From Bacteroides sp. UBA7333 (GTDB lineage Bacteria; Bacteroidota; Bacteroidia; Bacteroidales; Bacteroidaceae), in NCBI GenBank assembly GCA_002471195.1, contig DKPN01000054.1:1-22835 (forward strand): DNA of 22,835 nucleotides. The letters run 5' to 3'. A model generated the notes under the pieces. It was given only the letters and a program-made list of their open reading frames with translations, was not told where the DNA came from and made no database searches. Positions 6,236-13,868 of the stretch are shown here, piece by piece. The position numbers were made by a program, and so were the translations under genes. Within the stretch, counting starts at the first letter, position 1. Each line of letters begins with the position of its first letter.

Positions 6236-8581
6236 ATGATAAAGAAAACAGTTAAGATTCTTTGGATTCTTTTTGCAACCATAATACTCGTTTGTATCAT
6301 ATTATTCATTTCAATATCTAAGGGATGGATAGGATATATGCCTCCGATCGAAGAATTAGAAAACCCCAACTACACCTTTGCGACCGAAATTATATCTGCC
6401 GATGGAAAAGTCTTGGGACCTATCTACTCGGAGAAAAATAATAGGGTATACACCAGTTATGATAATCTGTCCCCAAACATTATCAATGCATTAATTGCAA
6501 CCGAAGATATTCGTTTTGCCGAACATTCAGGAATTGATGCTAAGGCACTATTTAGAGCCATCATAAAACGTGGAATATTAATGCAAAAAAGTGCCGGTGG
6601 GGGAAGTACTATTTCTCAGCAGTTAGCAAAACAGTTGTTCACCGAAAATGTTGCTAGCAACACGATGCAGCGTATTTTACAAAAACCCATCGAATGGGTC
6701 ATTGCAGTCAATTTAGAGAAATACTATACAAAAGAAGAAATTTTGACCATGTATTTAAATAAGTTCGACTTTTTGAATAATGCTGTTGGAATAAAAACTG
6801 CTGCACATACCTATTTTGGTAAAGAACCGGGCGATTTAAATATTGAAGAAGCTGCCCTATTGGTGGGTATGTGTCAAAATCCTTCACGTTATAATCCGGT
6901 ATCGCGCAACCCTAAAATTCGCGAAAATGCATTAACACGTCGCAATGTTGTATTAAGTCAAATGGAAAAGGCGAATTATATCACTCCAACACAATTTGAT
7001 TCATTAAAACAGATGCCGATCCACTTAAACTATCATAAAGTTGATCATAAAGAGGGCTTGGCCACTTATTTTCGCGAATATCTTCGTGGTGTATTGACTG
7101 CATCAAAACCTGAAAAAAGTAAATATAGAGGGTGGCAAATGCAAAAATATTATGAAGATTCTATCGATTGGGAGACAAACCCCCTATATGGATGGTGCAA
7201 GAAAAATGTTAAAAAGGACGGTTCAAATTACAATATTTATACCGATGGTTTAAAAATATATACAACCATTGATTCTCGTATGCAAAAGTATGCAGAAGAG
7301 GCAGTTGTAGAGCATATTAAAGAACTTCAGACAGTATTCTTTAAAGAGAAAAAAGGGCGTAAGAAAGCTCCCTATAGCAACAATCTTTCGCAAGAACAAA
7401 TTGATGAAATCGTTTTACGAAACATGCGTCAAAGTGACAGATATCGTTCGATGAAAGCAAGTGGTTCAACCGAAGAAGAAATCATAAAAGCATTCAATAC
7501 ACCCGAAGAAATGTCAGTATTTAGTTGGAATGGAACTCGTGATACTATCATGACACCACTAGATTCGATAAAATATTATAAGCATTTTTTGCGTGCCGGA
7601 TTTATGTCAATGGATCCAATGACAGGACATGTTAAAGCATATGTAGGTGGTCCTAACTATTCGAATTTCCAATATGATATGGCTATGGTAGGACGCCGTC
7701 AAGTAGGATCAACAATAAAACCTTTCCTATATACGTTGGCTATGGAAAATGGATTCACTCCTTGCGATCAAACTCGCCATGTAGAACAAACGTTAATGGA
7801 TGAGAATGGAATAGCATGGTCGCCACGAAATGCCAATTCAAAGAATTATGGAGAAATGGTTTCTTTACGTTGGGGATTGGCAAATTCGAGTAACTGGGTA
7901 TCTGCTTATCTGATGAGCAAACTTAACCCATACGCATTGGTACGCTTAATTCATAGTTTTGGTGTTCGTAACCAAGACATTATGCCAGTTGTTTCATTAT
8001 GTTTAGGTCCTAGTGAAATTTCAGTAGGTGAGATGGTAAGCGCTTATACAGCTTTCGCTAATAAGGGTATTCGAGTGGCCCCATTGTTCGTTACTAGAAT
8101 CGAAGATAACGAAGGAAATGTTTTAGCTAATTTTTCACCACAAATGGAAGAGGTGATCAGTGCGCAAAGTGCATACAAAATGCTTCATATGTTGAGAGCG
8201 GTGATAAACGAAGGTACGGGTGGTCGTGTAAGAGCTCGTTATGGAATAACTGCCGATATGGGAGGAAAAACAGGTACAACAAATTCAAATTCCGATGGTT
8301 GGTTTATGGGATTCACACCTTCACTTGTGTCTGGATGCTGGGTAGGTGGCGAAGAAAGAGATATTCACTTCGATACAATGACTTATGGACAAGGTGCTTC
8401 GCTGGCACTTCCAATATGGGCTAAATATATGAATAAAGTATATAAAGATAATACACTAGGCTATAGTCAAGAAGAGGTGTTTGAATTTCCGGAAGGCTAC
8501 AACCCTTGTTCCGACAAAATGATAGAAGATAGTGTTGTAGAGGGACACAAAAGTACTGGATTAGACGATTTATTTAATTAA
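6236..8581 (+). CDS. mrcA: Class A penicillin-binding protein (PBP1A-like transglycosylase/transpeptidase)
   Basis: Bifunctional peptidoglycan synthase of the inner membrane: it polymerises lipid II glycan strands and cross-links their stem peptides. Using the ATG at 6236 the protein has 781 residues. One membrane anchor lies at about 8-28. The GT51 transglycosylase domain follows, with catalytic Glu90 in ATEDIRFAEHSGID, GGGSTISQQLAKQ (121-133) and a second key Glu168 near YYTKEEILTMYLN. The transpeptidase domain has the SxxK motif STIK (Ser491, Lys494), SSN (550-552) and KTGTT (677-681), so both activities look intact. I reject the upstream TTG start because it overlaps the promoter. The stop codon shares one base with the next gene's ATG (TAATG), indicating an operon with coupled translation. 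Confidence 0.96.
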   Translation: MIKKTVKILWILFATIILVCIILFISISKGWIGYMPPIEELENPNYTFATEIISADGKVLGPIYSEKNNRVYTSYDNLSPNIINALIATEDIRFAEHSGIDAKALFRAIIKRGILMQKSAGGGSTISQQLAKQLFTENVASNTMQRILQKPIEWVIAVNLEKYYTKEEILTMYLNKFDFLNNAVGIKTAAHTYFGKEPGDLNIEEAALLVGMCQNPSRYNPVSRNPKIRENALTRRNVVLSQMEKANYITPTQFDSLKQMPIHLNYHKVDHKEGLATYFREYLRGVLTASKPEKSKYRGWQMQKYYEDSIDWETNPLYGWCKKNVKKDGSNYNIYTDGLKIYTTIDSRMQKYAEEAVVEHIKELQTVFFKEKKGRKKAPYSNNLSQEQIDEIVLRNMRQSDRYRSMKASGSTEEEIIKAFNTPEEMSVFSWNGTRDTIMTPLDSIKYYKHFLRAGFMSMDPMTGHVKAYVGGPNYSNFQYDMAMVGRRQVGSTIKPFLYTLAMENGFTPCDQTRHVEQTLMDENGIAWSPRNANSKNYGEMVSLRWGLANSSNWVSAYLMSKLNPYALVRLIHSFGVRNQDIMPVVSLCLGPSEISVGEMVSAYTAFANKGIRVAPLFVTRIEDNEGNVLANFSPQMEEVISAQSAYKMLHMLRAVINEGTGGRVRARYGITADMGGKTGTTNSNSDGWFMGFTPSLVSGCWVGGEERDIHFDTMTYGQGASLALPIWAKYMNKVYKDNTLGYSQEEVFEFPEGYNPCSDKMIEDSVVEGHKSTGLDDLFN

Positions 8582-9723
8582 TGAGATCTTGTTTTATCTG
8601 TTTAGGGAGTAATTATGATGCGCCATACTATTTTAAAAAGGCATATCAGTTTTTAATTACATATTTTCCTCAAATCCGATTCTCATCGTTAGAAACGACT
8701 GTCCCTATCGACTATTTTAATCCATCGCCTTTTAATAATCAAATGGCTTTATTTGAAACAGATAAAAGTGCAATCGAAATTGAAACAATATTAAAACAAA
8801 TAGAAAAAAATTGTGGACGCATAAAATCTGATAAAGATAATGGTATTGTTCGCATTGATATAGATCTGATAATTTATGACAATAAAGTATTGCGTATAAA
8901 TGAAATTTCAAGAGATTATATTCAATCGGGTATTGCACAATTAAAGGCTTTAAATAATAATAAAATGAAATTTATAGGAATTATACCTGCTCGATATGCA
9001 TCTACACGTTTTCCGGCAAAACCTTTAGCTATTCTACAAGGTAAAACTGTCATTCAGCGTGTATATGAACAAGTTATTGAAATATTGGATGATGCATATG
9101 TAGCTACCGATGATGAACGAATTAAAGATGTAGTCGAATCTTTCAATGGAAAAGTTATAATGACATCAACAGAGCATAAAAGTGGTACAGATCGTTGTTA
9201 CGAAGCTTTTACTAAAATTGCTGGCGACTATGATGTTATAATAAATATTCAAGGTGACGAACCATTCATTCAACACACGCAATTGCAATCCATCAAAGAT
9301 TGTTTTTTGGATGCTGAAACACAAATTGCAACTTTAGTAAAACCTTTTTCTAATGATGCTTTGATAGAGGATATTGAAAATCCAAATTCTCCTAAGGTTG
9401 TCATAAACAATAATCATCAAGCTCTTTATTTCAGCCGTTCAGTAATTCCGTATTTACGAGGAATAGAGAAATGTGATTGGACAAAACATCATACCTTCTA
9501 TAAACATATTGGGTTGTATGCATACAAAAAAGAAGTGCTGAAAGAGATTACAAGTTTGCCACAATCTAAATTGGAGTTAGCTGAATCTCTTGAACAGTTA
9601 CGCTGGTTAGAAAATGGCTATATCATCAAAGTTGGTTTTACTGATATAGAAACCATAGGTATCGATACCCCGGAAGATCTTCATAAAGCAGAACTATTTT
9701 TAGAAAAACAAAATCATGGATAG
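8581..9723 (+). CDS. kdsB: HPPK-like domain fused in frame to KdsB (CMP-KDO synthetase)
   Basis: One uninterrupted frame of 380 codons holding two families. Residues 1-128 resemble 6-hydroxymethyl-7,8-dihydropterin pyrophosphokinase: the N-terminal strand FICLGSN (5-11) and the metal-binding signature VRIDIDLIIYD (90-100; Asp93, Asp95). This part is short against the usual roughly 160 residues of FolK and lacks the usual C-terminal PHPRMHERAFVL segment, so folate activity is doubtful. Residues 129-380 are a full-length KdsB starting at Met129 (ATG at 8965), with IPARYASTRFPAKPL, YVATDDERI and NIQGDEPFI. KdsB makes CMP-KDO from CTP and KDO for the LPS core. An A-rich stretch precedes the internal ATG, so free KdsB could also be made by internal initiation. 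It overlaps the PBP gene by 1 base and the M16 gene by 8. Confidence 0.92.
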   Translation: MRSCFICLGSNYDAPYYFKKAYQFLITYFPQIRFSSLETTVPIDYFNPSPFNNQMALFETDKSAIEIETILKQIEKNCGRIKSDKDNGIVRIDIDLIIYDNKVLRINEISRDYIQSGIAQLKALNNNKMKFIGIIPARYASTRFPAKPLAILQGKTVIQRVYEQVIEILDDAYVATDDERIKDVVESFNGKVIMTSTEHKSGTDRCYEAFTKIAGDYDVIINIQGDEPFIQHTQLQSIKDCFLDAETQIATLVKPFSNDALIEDIENPNSPKVVINNNHQALYFSRSVIPYLRGIEKCDWTKHHTFYKHIGLYAYKKEVLKEITSLPQSKLELAESLEQLRWLENGYIIKVGFTDIETIGIDTPEDLHKAELFLEKQNHG

Positions 9724-11002
9724 AAGTATTCAACCTGAAATAAAAAGTATTGATTCTTTTTCTATAAAATTGCCTCAGAAAACAATTCTAAATAATGGTA
9801 TAGAACTATACACAATTAATGCCGGCGAACAGGAAGTGGTAAGAGTAGATATTCTCTTCAAAGGCGGTCGTTGGCGACAAAATTATAAACTACAATCAAT
9901 ATTCACCAATAGAATGTTGAAAGAAGGTACTAAAAAGTTTGTATCGAAAGAAATTGCCGAAAAACTAGATTATTATGGTGCTTGGCTTGAATTATCGAGT
10001 TCGGCCGATTATGAATATATAACTCTCTATTCGTTAAATAAATATTTTAAAGAGACGCTCGAAGTTGTAGAATCTATTATTAAAGAACCTACCTTTCCAC
10101 AAAACGAGTTGGAAACTGTTATCAGTTCGAATATACAACAGTTCAGGATCAATCACTCAAAAGTGGACTTTCTTTCTCATCGAAAACTACTTAATATGAT
10201 GTATGGTGATAGCCATCCATGTGGTAATTTGGTAATCGAAGATGATTATCAACTCATCACGGCCGACATCTTACGCGATTTTCATACGCAGAATTATTCA
10301 TCCGAAAATTGTACTATATTTTTATCTGGGAAAATAACCAATTCTATCATTCAGGCTATCGATCATTCATTTGGAAATAATGAATTTGGTATTCATCAAA
10401 GAAATGAACAGTTACCAGTTTTCTCTATCCATTCTGATCATGAAAAAAGAGGTGGGGTAGAACTTGAAGGCTCAACACAGAGCTCTGTAAAGCTAGGATC
10501 ATTTACAATAAAACGATCAGATGCCGATTACTTAAAATATCGTGTATTAATAAAATTATTTGGTGGTTATTTTGGAAGTCGATTAATGACCAATATCCGT
10601 GAAGATAAAGGTTATACTTATGGCATTTCTGCAAATACGATGTTTTATCCCGATAGCAGTATACTTATGATTAGTGCTGAAACCGATCATAAATATGTTG
10701 AGCCGCTCATTCATGAAATTTACAGAGAGGTAAATATATTACAAAGCGAACGTGTGAGTGATGAAGAATTATCCATGGTTAAAAATTATATGATAGGAGA
10801 GATGTGCCGTTCTTATGAATCATCTTTTTCATTGGCTGATGCTTGGATATTTATACATACATACAATCTTTCAAACGAATATTTTAAAAATGCAGTTGAC
10901 GCAATTCTAAATACCAGCTCTGAAGACATTAATCATTTGGCACAAAAATATCTGAAAACTGAAAACTTCTATGAGGTGATATCGGGGAAAAAGTTATTTT
11001 AA
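9716..11002 (+). CDS. M16 (insulinase/pitrilysin) family protein lacking the zinc-binding motif
   Basis: A 428-residue protein with the two-domain layout of M16 half-molecules. Residues 22-71 match the usual N-terminus (LNNGIELYTI, VDILFKGGRWRQ, then KEGTKKF). The HxxEH zinc site should fall just before KEGT, but here the aligned residues are Ile62-Phe-Thr-Asn65-Arg66, so the metal ligands and the catalytic Glu are all lost. The C-terminal domain keeps the substrate-contact signature FGGYFGSRL (282-290) with Arg295 and Tyr300 in NIREDKGYTYG. This pattern is known from the non-catalytic partner subunits of heterodimeric M16 enzymes. No signal peptide is visible. It is third in the PBP1A operon; no active partner lies in the window. 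Likely a partner subunit or a scaffold; I do not expect peptidase activity on its own. Confidence 0.9.
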   Translation: MDRSIQPEIKSIDSFSIKLPQKTILNNGIELYTINAGEQEVVRVDILFKGGRWRQNYKLQSIFTNRMLKEGTKKFVSKEIAEKLDYYGAWLELSSSADYEYITLYSLNKYFKETLEVVESIIKEPTFPQNELETVISSNIQQFRINHSKVDFLSHRKLLNMMYGDSHPCGNLVIEDDYQLITADILRDFHTQNYSSENCTIFLSGKITNSIIQAIDHSFGNNEFGIHQRNEQLPVFSIHSDHEKRGGVELEGSTQSSVKLGSFTIKRSDADYLKYRVLIKLFGGYFGSRLMTNIREDKGYTYGISANTMFYPDSSILMISAETDHKYVEPLIHEIYREVNILQSERVSDEELSMVKNYMIGEMCRSYESSFSLADAWIFIHTYNLSNEYFKNAVDAILNTSSEDINHLAQKYLKTENFYEVISGKKLF

Positions 11003-11039
11003 AAAGAACTAAATAAATAATCATTTTCAATATAAACAG

Positions 11040-11047
11040 TATCTTTG
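11040..11047 (+). promoter_or_regulatory. -7 box of the MORN-repeat gene
   Basis: TATCTTTG matches TAnnTTTG in full and lies 47 bases before the ATG at 11095, in the short gap after the M16 gene. No TTG is present at the -33 distance; an ATTTTC sits there instead. Confidence 0.45.
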
Positions 11048-11094
11048 TGTTATTGCTTTTATATAATTGCATACGATAAAAATTAAATCAATCA

Positions 11095-12246
11095 ATGAAA
11101 TATATATACATCATATTTATAGGATTATGCATGCTTTCTTCAATAGATTGCAATGCCCAAAGCAATGAGAGTCTTATAAACAGAATAAAAAATAACTTCT
11201 CATCGGAACTTAAAATTGGAAATTACACTTTTAAAGATGGTTCTACTTATGTTGGGGAATTAAAAGGGCGTAAACCAAATGGTAAAGGAAAAACAACTTT
11301 CAAAAATGGCGATGTTTATGAAGGTTCGTATGTAAAAGGTAAACGCGAAGGATATGGTGTTTATATGTTTCCTGATGGAGAACGCTATGAGGGTTTGTGG
11401 TTTCAAGATCAACAACATGGAAAAGGCACCTATTATTTTATAAACAACAATCGCTATGAGGGATTATGGTATCAAGATTATCAACACGGTGAAGGTATAA
11501 TGTATTATCATAATGGAGACATATACGAAGGCACATGGAATAATGATAAAAGAGATGGATTCGGTACTTATACATGGAAAGATGGTTCTAAATATAGCGG
11601 TTATTGGAAAGGCGATAAGAAAAATGGCAAAGGAACTTTAAAATGGAATAATGGTTGTACTTATGAAGGTGACTGGAAAAATGATGTAAGAGCAGGTAAA
11701 GGAACCTTTATATATACTGATGGAGAAAAATATGTTGGCGATTGGAAAGATGATCTTCAACATGGACAAGGTATCTTCTACTTAGAAGAAGATCGTTATG
11801 AAGGTGCATATGTAAATGGTCAAAGAACCGGATATGGAACTTATTATCATTCGAATGGCGATAAATATATTGGCAATTTTAAGGATGGTATGCAAGACGG
11901 AAAAGGAATATTTACTTGGGCTAATGGTGCTATTTATGATGGTGATTGGTCGCAAAATGAACGAAATGGAAAAGGTAAATATACTTGGAATAATGGTGAT
12001 ATTTATGAAGGTGAATGGAAAAATAATCAACCCAACGGCGAAGGTGTTTTGATTCTCATAAACGGAACTAAATACAAAGGAGGTTTCGTAAATGGTTTAG
12101 AAGAAGGTAGAGGTATTCAAGAAGATAAAGATGGCAATCGATATGAAGGAACATTCAAAGAAGGTAAAAAGAATGGAACCTTTATGGAGACAGATAAAAA
12201 TGGTAAAGCTAAAAAAGTAAATTATAAAATGGGTAGAGCAGAATAA
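11095..12246 (+). CDS. Secreted MORN-repeat protein
   Basis: A 383-residue protein made almost entirely of MORN repeats behind an export signal (about residues 1-22, ending CNAQ/S; cysteines are present but no good lipobox). From residue 52 to 372 there are 14 consecutive units of the form Y-x-G-x-W/Y/F-x5-6-G-x-G-x-Y/F, each 23 residues except the eighth, which has 22. MORN repeats form extended beta-hairpin rods used as scaffolds or membrane- and protein-binding surfaces. Here the location is presumably the periplasm or cell surface. It stands alone with its own promoter. No catalytic domain is fused. The stem of its terminator encodes the last residues. Function not recognised. Confidence 0.88.
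   Translation: MKYIYIIFIGLCMLSSIDCNAQSNESLINRIKNNFSSELKIGNYTFKDGSTYVGELKGRKPNGKGKTTFKNGDVYEGSYVKGKREGYGVYMFPDGERYEGLWFQDQQHGKGTYYFINNNRYEGLWYQDYQHGEGIMYYHNGDIYEGTWNNDKRDGFGTYTWKDGSKYSGYWKGDKKNGKGTLKWNNGCTYEGDWKNDVRAGKGTFIYTDGEKYVGDWKDDLQHGQGIFYLEEDRYEGAYVNGQRTGYGTYYHSNGDKYIGNFKDGMQDGKGIFTWANGAIYDGDWSQNERNGKGKYTWNNGDIYEGEWKNNQPNGEGVLILINGTKYKGGFVNGLEEGRGIQEDKDGNRYEGTFKEGKKNGTFMETDKNGKAKKVNYKMGRAE
11248..12210 (+). repeat. Tandem 69-base coding repeats (14 MORN units)
   Basis: The DNA repeats with a 69-base period, 14 times, each unit encoding one MORN motif; the eighth copy is three bases shorter. The copies have diverged at the DNA level, so the array is old rather than a recent expansion. 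The periodicity also creates long open frames on the opposite strand and in a second plus frame, which are not genes. Confidence 0.85.
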
Positions 12247-12262
12247 TAGCTCTACCCATTTT
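12226..12262. terminator. Bidirectional terminator between MORN gene and AraC regulator
   Basis: Arms AAAATGGGTAGAGC (12226-12239) and GCTCTACCCATTTT (12249-12262) pair perfectly over 14 bases with a 9-base loop. T-rich flanks follow on both strands. The left arm lies in the last codons of the MORN gene and the loop carries its TAA stop (12244-12246). It also stops the AraC-family gene, which ends at 12270. Confidence 0.85.
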
Positions 12263-12269
12263 ATTTAAT

Positions 12270-13109
12270 CTAACTCATTCTAAAATCAAGAGGTGTCATA
12301 CCAACATAGCGCTTAAAGTATTTTCCAAAAAAAGACGCATTCGGGAAATTGAGTGAATAAGCAATTTCTTGTATAGTCATATTGGTTGATTTTAACTTGG
12401 CCTTTGCATCCATTATCACTACATAAGATATGATATCTAATATATTCTTACCTGTTACTTGTTTTACAGTCGTACTTAAATGTTGAAGTGTTACACCTAA
12501 TTTATCTGCATAAAACTGTGCTTTTCTTTCTTCTGTATAATATTGCGTTACTAATTGTACTAAATCTTTGCAAATCTCTTCTTTGCGCGTTGAAGGAGAA
12601 ACTACCGCTGAATGAGTTTTATAGGCAGCATCCACACCAGAAATCACAGAACTTACTATCGAATCTATCGCTTCGGGAGTAAGTTCATAATCTTCATTGT
12701 ACGTTATCCTGGATATTAAGGAGAAATAATCATTGAAGAAACTCGACATTACAGTATCAAGCGATATGATTGGATATTCTGATATTTTTTGAAAAGAATA
12801 AACAAACTTTTTTATAAGATTAATTTTTTCAAGACATTCGGCAGAAAATCCGATGAAAGAAAGTTTCACTTTCTCGGTTCGTTCTCTAAATTGTATAATT
12901 GTGCCGGGTAGAAGTGTTATCAAGTCATTCTGCTTGATTTCATGATCTATCAAATTAATACTCGCTTTCATATCACCCTCCATGCAAACACAAAAAATAG
13001 CAGCCTTCAATCGACACGATTGCTTATATATATTTAAAATATCTTCAGTCACATCTGGCCAAGCAACTATTTTATTGGGCAAATCAACTTGCGGAAATTC
13101 AGTTGGCAT
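12270..13109 (-). CDS. AraC family transcriptional regulator
   Basis: A 279-residue regulator. The N-terminal half (about 30-95) looks like the cupin-type sensing domain of AraC proteins, with ASINLIDHEIKQNDLITLLPGTIIQF giving the typical strand-turn-strand pattern. The C-terminal domain has two helix-turn-helix units: YADKLGVTLQHLSTTVKQVTG (about 200-220) and MTIQEIAYSLNFPNASFFGKYFKRYVGMTPLDFR (about 244-277), matching the AraC signature closely. It is probably a soluble one-component activator; the ligand is unknown. It is divergent from lipB with only 77 bases between the starts, so it may bind there and affect its own gene or lipB, but nothing in the sequence proves this. Confidence 0.92.
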   Translation of the reverse strand: MPTEFPQVDLPNKIVAWPDVTEDILNIYKQSCRLKAAIFCVCMEGDMKASINLIDHEIKQNDLITLLPGTIIQFRERTEKVKLSFIGFSAECLEKINLIKKFVYSFQKISEYPIISLDTVMSSFFNDYFSLISRITYNEDYELTPEAIDSIVSSVISGVDAAYKTHSAVVSPSTRKEEICKDLVQLVTQYYTEERKAQFYADKLGVTLQHLSTTVKQVTGKNILDIISYVVIMDAKAKLKSTNMTIQEIAYSLNFPNASFFGKYFKRYVGMTPLDFRMS

Positions 13110-13134
13110 ATTATTTATTTATTAGTATAATAGA

Positions 13135-13142
13135 CAAAATTA
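13135..13142 (-). promoter_or_regulatory. -7 box of the AraC-family gene
   Basis: The minus strand reads TAATTTTG, a full TAnnTTTG match, 26 bases before the ATG at 13109. No TTG -33 element at the expected spacing. It faces away from the lipB promoter in the same 77-base gap. Confidence 0.4.
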
Positions 13143-13153
13143 CATTTTTTTTC

Positions 13154-13181
13154 TTGAATCCACTAAATTGATATATCTTTG
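13154..13181 (+). promoter_or_regulatory. Promoter of lipB
   Basis: TTG at 13154-13156 and TATCTTTG at 13174-13181 (full TAnnTTTG match) are separated by 17 bases, slightly short of the usual 19. The -7 box ends only 5 bases before the lipB ATG at 13187, so the predicted transcript has little or no leader. Confidence 0.5.
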
Positions 13182-13186
13182 TTAAT

Positions 13187-13858
13187 ATGGAAATTCAAAC
13201 AATTGATTGGGGAAATATAGATTATGCGAAAGCTTGGAATAAGCAAACGCTATTTTTTGATGAGTTATTATTGTCGAAAACAAATGGAACTAAATATGTT
13301 AATCGCATTATTTTATGTGAACATCCACATACATATACACTCGGTAGAAATGGAAAACAACATAACATGCTTATTGATGCTATGCAATTAAAACGTTTAG
13401 ATGCATGCTATGTTCAAGTGGATAGGGGTGGTGATATAACCTATCATGGGCCAGGACAACTTGTTTGTTATCCTATTCTAAATCTTGAAGATTTTGGTTT
13501 AGGTCTTAAAGATTATATAAGGCTACTGGAAGAAGTTGTGATACAAGTATGCAATAAGTATGGAGTTAAGGCTGGTCGTATAAAAGATGCAACAGGTGTT
13601 TGGATCGATGGTGACACAAACAACGCTAGAAAAATTTGTGCTATTGGAGTAAGATGCAGTCGATTTATATCGATGCATGGATTGGCATTCAATATTAATA
13701 CTGATCTAAATTATTTTAATTATATTAATCCTTGTGGATTCACAAATAGGGGAGTTTCGTCACTTAGCAATGAGTTGTGTCATGACATAAATATGCAAGA
13801 AATTAAAAAAATATTGATTGATGAACTTTATGAACAACTTCGTTATAAACATCTTTAA
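13187..13858 (+). CDS. lipB: Octanoyl-[acyl-carrier-protein]:protein N-octanoyltransferase
   Basis: Moves the octanoyl group from acyl carrier protein to a lysine of lipoate-dependent enzymes such as GcvH or the E2 subunits of 2-oxoacid dehydrogenases; LipA then inserts sulfur. The 223 residues carry the family motif RGGDITYHGPGQLVCYPI (80-97), the catalytic lysine Lys149 in RKICAIGVR, HGLAFNIN (164-171) and the acyl-accepting Cys183 in NPCGF. The protein opens at once with DWGNIDYAKAWNKQ, as usual for the family, so the ATG at 13187 is the right start. It is monocistronic and convergent with the SGNH hydrolase gene, sharing four bases across the two stop codons. Confidence 0.97.
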   Translation: MEIQTIDWGNIDYAKAWNKQTLFFDELLLSKTNGTKYVNRIILCEHPHTYTLGRNGKQHNMLIDAMQLKRLDACYVQVDRGGDITYHGPGQLVCYPILNLEDFGLGLKDYIRLLEEVVIQVCNKYGVKAGRIKDATGVWIDGDTNNARKICAIGVRCSRFISMHGLAFNINTDLNYFNYINPCGFTNRGVSSLSNELCHDINMQEIKKILIDELYEQLRYKHL

Positions 13859-13868
13859 TTAAAGATGT
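13849..13868. terminator. 20-base perfect palindrome at convergent stop codons
   Basis: ACATCTTTAATTAAAGATGT reads the same on both strands. It contains the lipB stop (13856-13858) and the hydrolase stop (complement of 13855-13857). As RNA it can fold to an 8-base stem with an AATT loop. Neither flank is T-rich, so termination is possible but not certain. Confidence 0.45.

Noticed and set aside
11782..12052. Open frames opposite to and in a second plus frame of the MORN gene
   Set aside because: They arise from the 69-base periodicity of the repeats and encode low-complexity hydrophobic strings.
11248..12210. Tandem repeat array as a CRISPR or minisatellite
   Set aside because: The units are coding, diverged and contiguous without spacers; they are MORN motifs.
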